A stretch of DNA of 64,000 bases, from positions 1 through 64,000 of the forward strand of contig CAKUUX010000007.1 of the NCBI GenBank assembly GCA_934693165.1. The letters are read 5' to 3'. This stretch comes from an uncultured Candidatus Melainabacteria bacterium. GTDB lineage: Bacteria; Cyanobacteriota; Vampirovibrionia; Gastranaerophilales; Gastranaerophilaceae. The position numbers were made by a program, and so were the translations under genes. A model generated the notes under the pieces. It was not told the DNA's origin. It made no database searches and saw only the letters and a program-made list of their open reading frames with translations. Of the stretch, positions 32,458-41,809 are shown piece after piece (within the stretch, counting starts at the first letter, position 1; every line of letters starts with the position of its first letter).

Positions 32458-33861
32458 CTATAATGTTTTAGCTTTTTCTATTGCTTCTTCAATTGTACCA
32501 ACCATGTAGAAAGCTTGTTCTGGTAAGTTATCGTGTTTACCTTCGATAATTTCTTTAAAACCTCTGATTGTATCTTCTAACTTAACATATTTACCAGCCA
32601 TGCCTGAGAATTGTTCAGCTACGAAGAATGGTTGTGATAAGAATTTTTGGATTTTTCTTGCTCTGTTTACAGTTTCTTTATCTTCTTCTGATAATTCATC
32701 CATACCCAAAATAGCAATGATATCTTGTAATTCTTTATATTTTTGAAGTATTTCTAATACTTTTCTTGTTGTTTCGTAGTGTTCTTCACCAATTACGTGT
32801 GGATCTAATACTCTTGAATTTGATGCAAGAGGATCTACTGCTGGATAGATACCTAATGATGCGATTTGTCTTGACAATACTGTTGATGCATCCAAGTGTG
32901 AGAAGGTTGTTGCTGGAGCTGGGTCTGTCAAGTCATCTGCTGGTACATAAATTGCTTGTACTGATGTGATTGAACCATCTTTTGTAGATGTAATTCTTTC
33001 TTGTAAATCACCCATTTCGTTAGCAAGTGTTGGTTGGTAACCTACTGCTGATGGCATACGTCCTAAAAGTGCTGATACTTCTGAACCTGCTTGAGTAAAT
33101 CTGAAGATGTTATCAATAAATAACAATACGTCTTGTTTTGAGAAATCTCTGAAATACTCAGCAGCTGTAAGTGCTGATAGACCAACTCTCATACGTGCCC
33201 CAGGTGGTTCATTCATTTGACCGTAAATCAATGCTACTTTATCGATTACGTTTGATTCTTTCATTTCGTTCCAAAGGTCGTTACCTTCACGAGTTCTTTC
33301 ACCTACACCACCGAATACTGATACACCAGAGTGTTCCATTGCGATGTTGTGGATTAATTCCATGATTAGTACTGTTTTACCTACACCAGCACCACCGAAT
33401 AAACCAATTTTACCACCTTTTTGATATGGTTGTAATAAGTCAATTGCTTTGATACCTGTTTCAAGGATTTCTACGTCTGTGTTTTGGTCAACTAATTTCG
33501 GAGCTTCCCTGTGAATTGGTAAATAATTTTCTGTTTCAACAGGTCCCATTTCGTCAACTGGTTCACCGATTACGTTTAAAATTCTTCCTAAAATAGGTTT
33601 ACCTACTGGAATTTTAATTGGTGAATTTGTATTTTCTACTTTCATGCCTCTTTTCAAACCGTCAGTTGATGACATTGCAACTGTTCTAACTTTGTTTGAA
33701 CCTAACATTTGTTGTACTTCTGCTACTACGTAGCTTCCGTCTTCTTTATAAATTCTTAGTGCTGTATAAATTTCAGGTAAATTACCAGCTTGAAATTCTA
33801 CGTCGATAACCGGCCCGATGATTTGTGTTATTAAGCCTTGTGTTTGTTCAAGTACTTCCAT
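32458..33861 (-). CDS. atpD: ATP synthase beta subunit
   Basis: The catalytic F1 subunit, 467 residues, with P-loop GGAGVGKT, GERTREGNDL, ALIYGQMNEPPGARMRVGL and LLFIDNIFRFTQAGSEVSALLGRMPSAVGYQPTL, all unaltered. The gene pair atpD-atpC stands alone. A GGGAGAT ribosome site precedes the ATG. Confidence 0.98.
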   Translation of the reverse strand: MEVLEQTQGLITQIIGPVIDVEFQAGNLPEIYTALRIYKEDGSYVVAEVQQMLGSNKVRTVAMSSTDGLKRGMKVENTNSPIKIPVGKPILGRILNVIGEPVDEMGPVETENYLPIHREAPKLVDQNTDVEILETGIKAIDLLQPYQKGGKIGLFGGAGVGKTVLIMELIHNIAMEHSGVSVFGGVGERTREGNDLWNEMKESNVIDKVALIYGQMNEPPGARMRVGLSALTAAEYFRDFSKQDVLLFIDNIFRFTQAGSEVSALLGRMPSAVGYQPTLANEMGDLQERITSTKDGSITSVQAIYVPADDLTDPAPATTFSHLDASTVLSRQIASLGIYPAVDPLASNSRVLDPHVIGEEHYETTRKVLEILQKYKELQDIIAILGMDELSEEDKETVNRARKIQKFLSQPFFVAEQFSGMAGKYVKLEDTIRGFKEIIEGKHDNLPEQAFYMVGTIEEAIEKAKTL

Positions 33862-34029
33862 ATTATCTCCCTTTCTTATTATTTTTATTCTACTACAAAA
33901 ATATTATTTAATGCTAATTGTTAACATTTGATGATAATCTTTTTTCACATATAGCAATTTTTTTTGTTTTTGTGTTTTAATATTAAAAAAGTGTAAGTGT
34001 AATTCTTACAACATAAAATCACGGAAGTT

Positions 34030-34890
34030 ATGAAAATCCTTATTAACAAAGAGTTAAATACAAACACAAAATTCTTAAAACCCGATTTAACAAAAAAGAG
34101 TGGGCGTGAATTATTTGTGGTGTATTTGCAGGCTAAGTTTAGACAACTTATGGATCATGACAAAAAGAGTAATTCTCCAATTATCCAAAGCGTTAAGCCG
34201 GATTTTGTTTCAAAATTCTCAAAAAGATTAGTTAATGACCCTAATAAAAGAATTTTAATTGGTATTTCAGGTGCTTCTGCTTCGGGTAAATCTACTATCT
34301 GTAATACAATTCATAGTATTTCTGATAAAATGAATTTACCTTTATCTATTGTAAGTACAGATAATTATTTCAAAGATATTTCTGATTTAATTCAAAAATA
34401 TGGTTCTTTTGATAATTTAAGAGATAATGGTTATGATATTGATTCTCCTGATGGCTTTCAATTAGATGTTTTGTTAAAAGACTTACAGGATATTTCAATA
34501 GGTAATGACATAATGTCCCCAAAATATCTTCCAAATGGTACAGGAATTTCAGTTCCAAATGCAATTCCTGTTAAGTCTAAAAAGATTATAATTGTTGAAG
34601 GTACAGCTGCTTTGTTTGTTAAAGATGTATTTGATATAAAAATCTTTATCAGAACAAATGAAGAAAAACGTAAAGAAAGATTTTTATCAAGAGCAACTTC
34701 TGAAAGAAACCAAGATATTGAGAATGCCTTAAAACATTGGGATTATATCCTAGGTGCTAGCGAAAAATACATTAACCCTGAAATTCAACATGCTGATATC
34801 ATTCTTGATGGTGATACTGATTTAGAGTATTTTGCTCAAATTTTAGAATATATTCATACAATTACAAATAATTTTGATGATATTCCATAA
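34030..34890 (+). CDS. Uridine kinase/phosphoribulokinase-like P-loop kinase
   Basis: A 286-residue kinase. A 75-residue N-terminal extension of unknown role precedes the P-loop GISGASASGKST (about 79-90), then STDNYFKDISD, the acidic YDIDSPDGFQLD and a KKIIIVEGTAAL strand, as in uridine kinases. The residues after RTNEEKRKERFLSRATSERNQ fit the lid region. The true phosphate acceptor (uridine, or another ribosyl compound) cannot be told. GGAAG precedes the ATG. Confidence 0.75.
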   Translation: MKILINKELNTNTKFLKPDLTKKSGRELFVVYLQAKFRQLMDHDKKSNSPIIQSVKPDFVSKFSKRLVNDPNKRILIGISGASASGKSTICNTIHSISDKMNLPLSIVSTDNYFKDISDLIQKYGSFDNLRDNGYDIDSPDGFQLDVLLKDLQDISIGNDIMSPKYLPNGTGISVPNAIPVKSKKIIIVEGTAALFVKDVFDIKIFIRTNEEKRKERFLSRATSERNQDIENALKHWDYILGASEKYINPEIQHADIILDGDTDLEYFAQILEYIHTITNNFDDIP

Positions 34891-34912
34891 TTAGCAATGA
34901 GTAAAAAATTTA

Positions 34913-35413
34913 TTAAACTTTGATAGTAAAGTTACTCATATTGATACTAGCTTTTGAAATAGAAAAAGCTGAGTCATTTTGGTTATATTTTGTAATGGCT
35001 TGCGACATACTCATTAAAGATTTTAAGTTGTAATACTCTCCCATTCCAACTGATTCGTAAGTACTTTTTGAGAGGTTTTTATTAGCCATGTTTTTTATAA
35101 TATCTCTTAAAGAGTTTTTATTAAGTTTAACATTATTGTTATTTCTATTTTCGTTAGAAATTTTTTCAATATTTTTAGAAATAGATTGGGTATAATCTTT
35201 CAATAAATCTTTAATTGTTTTTGTTGAGCCGTCATCACTATAGTTTATTTCAAGATTTTTTATTAAATTTTTTCTGCTTGATTCATCTAGTTTTTTGCTA
35301 CCAGTTTTCTTTTCATTTTCTGCAAGAACACCTTGTACAGCTGATTTGATTTCACTAGCTGATGTATTAGGGTTTGTGATATTTGTAATGTTGTCTAATA
35401 ATGATGAAACCAT
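34913..35413 (-). CDS. Hypothetical protein
   Basis: About 166 residues, rich in Asn, Ser and Lys, predicted helical, with no signal peptide or recognised domain. I placed the start at the ATG at 35411-35413 (MVSSLLDNITNITN); a TTG at 35440 would add nine residues and has an AGGG upstream, so it cannot be excluded. It converges on the kinase gene with 22 nt between stops. Confidence 0.55.
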   Translation of the reverse strand: MVSSLLDNITNITNPNTSASEIKSAVQGVLAENEKKTGSKKLDESSRKNLIKNLEINYSDDGSTKTIKDLLKDYTQSISKNIEKISNENRNNNNVKLNKNSLRDIIKNMANKNLSKSTYESVGMGEYYNLKSLMSMSQAITKYNQNDSAFSISKASINMSNFTIKV

Positions 35414-35564
35414 ACATTTAATATACAACCTGAACGTCAATAATTACCCTGTTTTAAGTAAATTTTTACATATTTTCACAAAAAATTTGATATTTAAAAA
35501 ATTATTCTTATAGAGAGTAATATACGATAAATGTAGGATTAAAAAAAAAGGAGAATGTGCTAAC

Positions 35565-35795
35565 TTGAAAACAGAATTTACAAACACCGAGGATGACGTT
35601 GTGATTAAAACAAGCGAAAAAAAAGACGTATTGGCAAACAAAATATTAACTGCAGATGTTTTTGAGCAAACAAAAACAAACAGTTTAAAAACTTTGTGGA
35701 ATGAAGCTCAGGATATTGAAATTACGCTTGATTTTATTACTTATGGTAGTAATTTAATTAAAAAATTGTTATCTAAGGTTTTACCAAAAATTTAA
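35565..35795 (+). CDS. Hypothetical small protein
   Basis: A 76-residue ORF starting at TTG, with AAGGAG about 12 nt upstream. The N-terminus is charged and the C-terminus (DFITYGSNLIKKLLSKVLPKI) is an amphipathic helix. Its last 23 nt overlap the converging dehydrogenase gene. No family recognised; the ORF may be real but is weakly supported. Confidence 0.4.
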   Translation: MKTEFTNTEDDVVIKTSEKKDVLANKILTADVFEQTKTNSLKTLWNEAQDIEITLDFITYGSNLIKKLLSKVLPKI

Positions 35796-36804
35796 TGGCT
35801 TTGCCCTCAATATGTTGTTGCATTGCATAAGGAATTTTATCTAGTGAAATTTCTTCTGTTATAAGTTTTTTAACATCCATTTTATGTGTTGCAATTATAT
35901 CTAAAGCTTTTCTGACGTATTCTGGTGTATGGTGAAATACGCTTAAAATATTGATGTCACCATAATGCATTTTTGTTGTTGGAAGTTTTATTTCAGAACC
36001 TTTTTTACATCCACCAAAGAAATGTACTGTTCCACCTGCTCGTACAAGTGAAAAAGTTTTTTCCCACATTTCAGGAAGCCCAACACATTCTATTGCAACG
36101 TCTAAACCTCTACCTTCATCCGAAAAGTTTCTAAAAACTTCTTCAAAATTTTCTGTATTTTTTAAGTCAACGACTTTATCAACATCAGCAAATTCTTTTG
36201 CAAGGCGAAGTTTTATTTCGTTTCTTCCTCCAACGATAACTCTTGCACCTTTTAATTTTGCGTATTTTGCAAACATTAATCCGATTGGTCCAATTCCGAT
36301 AATACCGACAGATTGCCCCGCTTTTATATTAGTTCTTTCTGCTCCGTGAGCGACATTTGCAAGAGGTTCTGTGAAAGCTGCTTCTTCAAAACTTAAATCG
36401 TCAGGAAGTTTAATCATATTTTTTTCAACAATCCTAGCTGGAACAGTTATGTATTCAGCATAAGCCCCATTTAGAAACTGAAGATTTTCACATAAATTGT
36501 ATTGACCTTTTTTGCAGAAAAAGCATTCTCCACAAGGGGCTGAATTTGCTGCTACAACTCTATCTCCAACCTTGAAGTTAGTAACGCTTTCCCCTAATTT
36601 TGCTACAATACCACTAAATTCGTGACCAAAACCTGATGGTACTGATTTTATTAAGACAGGATGTCCACGACGGAAAGTTTTTACATCTGTTCCACAAGTT
36701 AAAGCTGCCATAATTTTTACAAGAACTTCACCTTTTTTAGGTTCTTGAATTGGAACTTCTTCATATCTTATATCTTCAGGTGCGTAAAATTGTATAGCTT
36801 TCAT
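35773..36804 (-). CDS. Zinc-dependent medium-chain alcohol dehydrogenase, copy 2
   Basis: A 343-residue MDR enzyme. Catalytic zinc ligands (Cys in LTCGTD, His in GFGHEF) and the structural zinc lobe CGECFFCKKGQYNLC are present, as is the Rossmann motif VGIIGIGPIGLM. The sequence resembles sorbitol/threonine-type dehydrogenases. It follows its paralogue after 1 nt. The substrate is unknown; adjacent paralogues may oxidise related polyols or amino alcohols. Confidence 0.85.
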   Translation of the reverse strand: MKAIQFYAPEDIRYEEVPIQEPKKGEVLVKIMAALTCGTDVKTFRRGHPVLIKSVPSGFGHEFSGIVAKLGESVTNFKVGDRVVAANSAPCGECFFCKKGQYNLCENLQFLNGAYAEYITVPARIVEKNMIKLPDDLSFEEAAFTEPLANVAHGAERTNIKAGQSVGIIGIGPIGLMFAKYAKLKGARVIVGGRNEIKLRLAKEFADVDKVVDLKNTENFEEVFRNFSDEGRGLDVAIECVGLPEMWEKTFSLVRAGGTVHFFGGCKKGSEIKLPTTKMHYGDINILSVFHHTPEYVRKALDIIATHKMDVKKLITEEISLDKIPYAMQQHIEGKAIKFLVKP

Positions 36805-36805
36805 T

Positions 36806-37822
36806 TTATTCCTTTATTTTAATATATGCTTTAAAAATTTTGTTATTAATTGTGTCGTCAAAAGCCTGTTGGATATTTTCTAAATTGTAATCTGTGGAAA
36901 TTCCCTTAACTTTTACTTTACGAGAAGTCAAAAGCTCGTAAGAAGTTTTTAAATCGATTGGAGCAGGTGAGTAGCTTCCAAAAACAGTCAATTCACGGTA
37001 GTAAATTTCATTGTTTGCGTAGCCAAAATTTTTAGGTGTGCTTGCAAAAACTACAATTTTACCTCCACTTCTAACACATTTTAGAGCAAGATTAATTGTT
37101 GCATCTGCACCTGATGTCATAAATACCGCATCAACACCCATTCCGTTTGTTTTATCTTTAATATATTTTTCTGCCTCTGAAAAATCTTTTGAGTTAAAAG
37201 CTTCTATATCAACCTTGTTTGCCAAATCAATTCTATCTTGAATTAAATCACAACCATAAGTTTTACAGTTATAAATTGCATTAAATGCTTGTCCTGAAAG
37301 AAAACCAATTGAGCCAAGGCCAATTACCAAAACTGTAGAATTTTTATTTAATTCTGCCCTTTTTACGGCTCTAACTATGCATCCTAGAGGTTCATAAAAA
37401 GATATTTCTTCAAAAGTCATATCATCAGGTAATGGATATGCAACATTTTTAAGATGTTCTTCTGAAAGATAAATATATTCGCTAAATCCTCCAGGGAAGA
37501 TGTTTGTTGATTTGAAATGTTTGCACATAGAATAGTGACCATTTTTACAAAAATCACATTCAAAACAAGGAATGTGATGAGAAGAAACTATTCTATCACC
37601 ATTTTTAAAATCTGTATCTGTATTGATTTCAACAATTTTGCCAACAATTTCGTGACCTAAAACTGTACCATCTTTTGCTACACCAGTTCGAAGTTTTACA
37701 ATATCTGAACCACAAAGACCACAACCGTAAACTTGAACAATTGCGCCTTTTCTGCCGTCTAATTTTATGTCTTCAACTTCTTTAATTATGTTTTTGTGAT
37801 TTTCAACAACTGCAATTTTCAT
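36806..37822 (-). CDS. Zinc-dependent medium-chain alcohol dehydrogenase, copy 1
   Basis: A 338-residue MDR enzyme with CGLCGSDIVKLRTG and GHEIVGK for the catalytic zinc, CFECDFCKNGHYSMC for the structural zinc and VLVIGLGSIGFLSG for NAD(P) binding. First gene of a two-gene operon. It diverges from the GNAT-like gene with only 37 nt between start codons; a TAAAAT lies 6 nt before its ATG. Confidence 0.85.
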   Translation of the reverse strand: MKIAVVENHKNIIKEVEDIKLDGRKGAIVQVYGCGLCGSDIVKLRTGVAKDGTVLGHEIVGKIVEINTDTDFKNGDRIVSSHHIPCFECDFCKNGHYSMCKHFKSTNIFPGGFSEYIYLSEEHLKNVAYPLPDDMTFEEISFYEPLGCIVRAVKRAELNKNSTVLVIGLGSIGFLSGQAFNAIYNCKTYGCDLIQDRIDLANKVDIEAFNSKDFSEAEKYIKDKTNGMGVDAVFMTSGADATINLALKCVRSGGKIVVFASTPKNFGYANNEIYYRELTVFGSYSPAPIDLKTSYELLTSRKVKVKGISTDYNLENIQQAFDDTINNKIFKAYIKIKE

Positions 37823-37825
37823 AAG

Positions 37826-37854
37826 TTGATTTTAACATAAAAAAAATATATAAT
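37826..37854 (+). promoter_or_regulatory. Promoter for a leaderless GNAT-like gene
   Basis: TTGATT (37826-37831), 17-nt spacer, TATAAT (37849-37854), then 5 nt to the ATG. No Shine-Dalgarno can fit, so translation would begin at the 5' end of the mRNA. Confidence 0.6.
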
Positions 37855-37859
37855 TAGAT

Positions 37860-38885
37860 ATGACAATTATTAGAAGACTTTCTATTTTAGATGCATCAAA
37901 AATTAAGAAAATGATAGCTTTTCTTGGTGAAGATGAGGCTGAAAAATTTATTAGAAAGCTTATGGAAAATTCTTGTTCTATTTTTCATCAATTTTTGCCA
38001 TTAAAATTTAAAGTCCTTCCTGAGTCATACGTGTTGGAAGTTGATGATACTTTGCATGGAGTTATTACTGTAAAACCAACTCGTGGAAATCCTTATAAAT
38101 TGACAATTACACGTCTTTTATTTGAACAAGATTATTATGAAGTTGGAAAACAATTAATTGATTTTATAATTACAAAATACGGAGCAAAAGGCGCTGAAAC
38201 ATTCCTTGTATCTATTGATGATAGTCATGATGAATTGCTAAAACTTTTCACAACAGGTTGTGGTTTTAGACAATGCTCTTGTGAACTTTTATACAAAATT
38301 CCTAAAAAAGCTCATCGTATCAATAGAACAGAATCTATTATTTTTAGACCATTTAAAAATGCAGATTCTGAAAAAATTTGTGAAATGTATAACTCCTCTG
38401 TAATAAATCATTTCAGACCATCATTGTTAAAAAATAAAGAAGAATTTAAAGAAGAAATTTTTTACGGATTTTCAAGTAGCTATACTTTTAGATACGTTAT
38501 GGAAGATATTTCTGCAAAAGTTCCTTTAGCATATTTTTCAATAACAACTTATGACAATATAAACTATACGGCAACAGTTAATGTTCAAGAAGGATATAAC
38601 GTCGATTATAGTTTGATTTTTGGTTTTATTAATCGTGAGATTCGTAGACGTAAAAAAGATTTTAATCTTTTCGTAAAAGTTCCCAAATATATAAAAGGCA
38701 ATGAGCAACTTGAAGAATATCTAAAACGCAAAGAGGGCTCTTGCATAAGTACACAACTTGTCCTTGTAAAAGATTTCTACAAATTAGTCAAAGAGCCTTC
38801 TAAAAATCTTGGCATAGTTTTATTTAACGAATCTAATCAAACAATTAGCACAAATTTTCAAACTAGAAGTGAGCGACTTCGCTAA
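37860..38885 (+). CDS. GNAT-like tandem acetyltransferase-fold protein
   Basis: A 341-residue protein that appears to have two GNAT-like halves: residues about 1-150 (FLVSIDDSHDELLKLFTTGCGFRQCSCELLYKI looks like the end of a GNAT fold) and 160-320 (IIFRPFKNADSEKICEMYNS). The acetyl-CoA-binding Q/RxxGxG/A motif is not obvious in either half, so activity is uncertain. Its 3' end overlaps the converging hydrolase gene by 23 nt. Confidence 0.55.
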   Translation: MTIIRRLSILDASKIKKMIAFLGEDEAEKFIRKLMENSCSIFHQFLPLKFKVLPESYVLEVDDTLHGVITVKPTRGNPYKLTITRLLFEQDYYEVGKQLIDFIITKYGAKGAETFLVSIDDSHDELLKLFTTGCGFRQCSCELLYKIPKKAHRINRTESIIFRPFKNADSEKICEMYNSSVINHFRPSLLKNKEEFKEEIFYGFSSSYTFRYVMEDISAKVPLAYFSITTYDNINYTATVNVQEGYNVDYSLIFGFINREIRRRKKDFNLFVKVPKYIKGNEQLEEYLKRKEGSCISTQLVLVKDFYKLVKEPSKNLGIVLFNESNQTISTNFQTRSERLR

Positions 38886-39537
38886 CTTCCATAACTGTGC
38901 ATTGTTTACCCTTGTCTTCAATCAAGTCCTTAAATCTATTAACGTCTGCTCTGATATAAGGGAATGTATTGTAGTGCATTGGTATAATAACTTCTGCGCC
39001 AATCCATTCAGCTGCAAGCGCTGCAGAATTTACATCCATTGTGAAATGACCACCAATTGGTAAAATTGCTATATCAGGTTTGTTCATATCTTTTATAATT
39101 TTTAATTCTTGATTTAAGCAAGTATCACCTGCATGGAAAATTTTAACGCCATTTATATCAAATAAAATACTGCAAGGACAGCCTGCATATTGACCATCAG
39201 GGGTTGAAGATGAGTGGAAAGCTGGTAAAAAGATTGCTCTACCCCAATCATAATTTACCCAACCACCTAAACCTACAGGGTTGATATATGCGCCTTTTTC
39301 AAGGCAATAATTCGCTAATTCAAATACTGCTGTTATTTTTGCTCCTTTAGTTTTTGCAATTTCAATGGCTGAGCCTAAATGATCAGAGTGCCCGTGTGTT
39401 ACAAAAATGTCTGTAATATTTAAGCTTTTCCAGTCATAATTTGGATATGCTAATAAAAATGGGTCAATTAATATACAGTTTCCGTTGTTGTTAATCTCAA
39501 ATGCACTATGCCCTAAGTATTTTAAATCAAATGCCAT
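38863..39537 (-). CDS. UPF0173 metallo-beta-lactamase-fold hydrolase
   Basis: A 224-residue MBL-fold hydrolase (UlaG-like). It opens with KYLGHSAFEI, has the metal motif THGHSDHLG (about residues 49-57), HAGDTCL and a late PMHYNTFP. Substrate unknown. An AAGGAGAT ribosome site precedes the ATG. It diverges from ribD. Confidence 0.88.
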   Translation of the reverse strand: MAFDLKYLGHSAFEINNNGNCILIDPFLLAYPNYDWKSLNITDIFVTHGHSDHLGSAIEIAKTKGAKITAVFELANYCLEKGAYINPVGLGGWVNYDWGRAIFLPAFHSSSTPDGQYAGCPCSILFDINGVKIFHAGDTCLNQELKIIKDMNKPDIAILPIGGHFTMDVNSAALAAEWIGAEVIIPMHYNTFPYIRADVNRFKDLIEDKGKQCTVMEVSEVAHF

Positions 39538-39593
39538 AATATCTCCTTAAATATTTTGTTTAAATTTAACATATTTTTAGTTAAAATACAATT

Positions 39594-40646
39594 ATGTACG
39601 AAGAATATATGAAAAAATGTTTTGAACTTGCAAAACAAGGACTTGGAAAAACTTCTCCAAATCCAATGGTAGGTTGTGTTGTTCTTGATAAGAACGGCAA
39701 AGAAATTTCTACAGGTTATCACGCAAAATATGGTGAAAACCATGCAGAACGTGATGCACTTTTAAAATTAAAAAACGGAGAAGAAGAAGATGGCACAATT
39801 ATTGTAAGTCTTGAACCTTGCTCACACTATGGTAAAACTCCACCTTGCGTTGATTTGATTATTGAACGAAAGCTAAAAAAAGTCGTTTTTGCAATGAAAG
39901 ATCCAAATCCTATTGTTTCAAGTGTACAAAAACTAGAAGAAAATGGAATTGAAGTACTAAGTGGTGTTTTGGAAGAAGAAGCAAAGGCTCTAAATGAAGT
40001 TTTTGTTACGAATATGACTTTAAAAAGACCATTTGTTGCTCTAAAAACTGCAACAACTCTTGATGGAAAAATTTCAACAAGAACAGGCGATTCAAAATGG
40101 ATAACTTCTTCTCTATCAAGAGATAAAGGTCACGGATTAAGAGAAATTTATGATGCAATTTTAACAACATCAAACACTGTCCTTGCCGACAATCCAAATT
40201 TCAATAATAAGCAAAAAATTCTTATTGATAGAACTTTAAAAGTTCCAACAAATATGAATTTCTTTAAAACAGGAAAAATTTTTATTGTACACGACGAAAC
40301 GCTTACTCCATCTGAAAACTTACCAAATCTTGAGTATATTCCTTGCCCAACTATAAATGGTCAAATTGATATAACATCTCTGTTAAAAATCCTTTTTGAA
40401 AAGAAAATTATGAGCATTTTTGTGGAAGCAGGTGGAAATTTTAATGGTTCAATTATTGATTTAGGAATTGTTGATAAAATTTATCAATTCATTGCTCCAA
40501 AAATTCTTGCAGATAATACAGGTAAATCAGCTTTTGCAGGTAGAAATGTTCAAAAGATTAGTGGTTGCGTTGAATATAAAACTCAATTAGTTGAGCAAAT
40601 TGGTGACGATGTTTTGATTACTTTAAAACGTCATTGCGAACTATAG
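39594..40646 (+). CDS. ribD: Bifunctional riboflavin biosynthesis deaminase/reductase RibD
   Basis: A 350-residue enzyme carrying out the deaminase and reductase steps after GTP cyclohydrolase II. The deaminase zinc site is HAERDALL plus EPCSHYGKTPPC; the reductase domain begins around residue 145 (KRPFVALKTATTLDGKISTRTGDSKWI). A TAAAAT lies 6 nt before the ATG and no ribosome site is visible, so the mRNA may be leaderless. No other rib gene is in the window. A strong bidirectional terminator follows. Confidence 0.94.
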   Translation: MYEEYMKKCFELAKQGLGKTSPNPMVGCVVLDKNGKEISTGYHAKYGENHAERDALLKLKNGEEEDGTIIVSLEPCSHYGKTPPCVDLIIERKLKKVVFAMKDPNPIVSSVQKLEENGIEVLSGVLEEEAKALNEVFVTNMTLKRPFVALKTATTLDGKISTRTGDSKWITSSLSRDKGHGLREIYDAILTTSNTVLADNPNFNNKQKILIDRTLKVPTNMNFFKTGKIFIVHDETLTPSENLPNLEYIPCPTINGQIDITSLLKILFEKKIMSIFVEAGGNFNGSIIDLGIVDKIYQFIAPKILADNTGKSAFAGRNVQKISGCVEYKTQLVEQIGDDVLITLKRHCEL

Positions 40647-40681
40647 CGAACTAATTCAAAAAATATGATTGTTTGATAAAT

Positions 40682-40720
40682 AACAGAGGCGAAATTTCAT
40701 TCTGAAATTTCGCCTCTGTT
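40682..40720. terminator. Bidirectional terminator between ribD and thrC
   Basis: AACAGAGGCGAAATTTCA, TTC loop, then its exact complement: an 18-bp stem with T-rich flanks. Serves ribD on the plus strand and thrC on the minus strand. Confidence 0.85.
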
Positions 40721-40747
40721 TAATTAAATTATCGTTTTGAATTTAAA

Positions 40748-41809
40748 TTATTTTAAATTCATTACTTTTAAGATTTCGTCCATATCTGCGCCTGTTTTTG
40801 CGACTTCTGTAGCTGAATACTTAATTGCACTATCAGGATCTTTTAGACCATTACCAGTTAAGATACATACGCATTTAGAACCTTCTTCAACAAGTCCTTC
40901 TTGGTTAGCTTGAATTAAGCCTGCAACTGAAGCTGCGCTTGCTGGTTCGCATAAAATACCTTCTGTTGAAGCAATTAATTTATATGCTTCAACGATTTTT
41001 TCGTCGTTTACGCAACCAATTTTACCACCAGATTTATCTCTTGCGTTTTCTGCTCGTTTCCAGCTTGCAGGATTACCAATTCTGATTGCTGTTGCAATTG
41101 TTTCAGGTTTCATAATTCTTTCGCCACGAACGATTGCTGCTGCACCTTCTGCTTCATAGCCCATCATTTTTGGTAATTTTGTTGAGATTTTTTCTGCAAA
41201 ATATTCTTCATAACCTTTCCAGTATGCTGTAATGTTACCAGCGTTTCCAACTGGGATGAAGTGATAATCTGGAGCATCACCTAAAGCATCAACAATTTCG
41301 AATGCACCAGTTTTTTGACCTTCAATTCTGTATGGGTTAACAGAATTTACTAATGTAATTGGGTAATTATCAGAAATTTTTCTTACAAATTCTAAAGCTT
41401 CATCAAAGTTACCCTTGATAGCAATAATTTCAGCACCATACATCATTGCTTGAGAAAGTTTACCAAGAGCGATGTATCCATCAGGAATTAATACATAAGT
41501 TTTTAAACCTGCTTTAGCACCGTAAGCTGCTGCTGCAGCGCTTGTATTACCAGTTGATGCACAAATAATGGCGTTAGAACCTGATTCTTTTGCTTTTGTA
41601 ACAGCCATTGTCATACCACGGTCTTTAAAACTACCTGTAGGATTTGCGCCTTCAAATTTTAAATATACTTCTGCTTTTACTCCAATTGATTTTGCCAAAT
41701 TGTCAGCTTTAATTAATGGAGTATTACCTTCGTTCAATGTAACGATTTCAGTTGTATCGCTAACTGGAAGATATTTTCTGTATTTGTCAATTAAACCTTT
41801 ATACATCAT
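40748..41809 (-). CDS. thrC: Threonine synthase
   Basis: A 353-residue PLP enzyme converting O-phosphohomoserine to threonine. The PLP lysine lies in NPTGSFKDRGMTMA (Lys at about residue 64) and CASTGNTSAAAAAYGAKAG follows. Its start overlaps the end of hom by 11 nt, so the two are coupled. Of the two adjacent ATG codons either could be the start. Confidence 0.94.
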   Translation of the reverse strand: MMYKGLIDKYRKYLPVSDTTEIVTLNEGNTPLIKADNLAKSIGVKAEVYLKFEGANPTGSFKDRGMTMAVTKAKESGSNAIICASTGNTSAAAAAYGAKAGLKTYVLIPDGYIALGKLSQAMMYGAEIIAIKGNFDEALEFVRKISDNYPITLVNSVNPYRIEGQKTGAFEIVDALGDAPDYHFIPVGNAGNITAYWKGYEEYFAEKISTKLPKMMGYEAEGAAAIVRGERIMKPETIATAIRIGNPASWKRAENARDKSGGKIGCVNDEKIVEAYKLIASTEGILCEPASAASVAGLIQANQEGLVEEGSKCVCILTGNGLKDPDSAIKYSATEVAKTGADMDEILKVMNLK

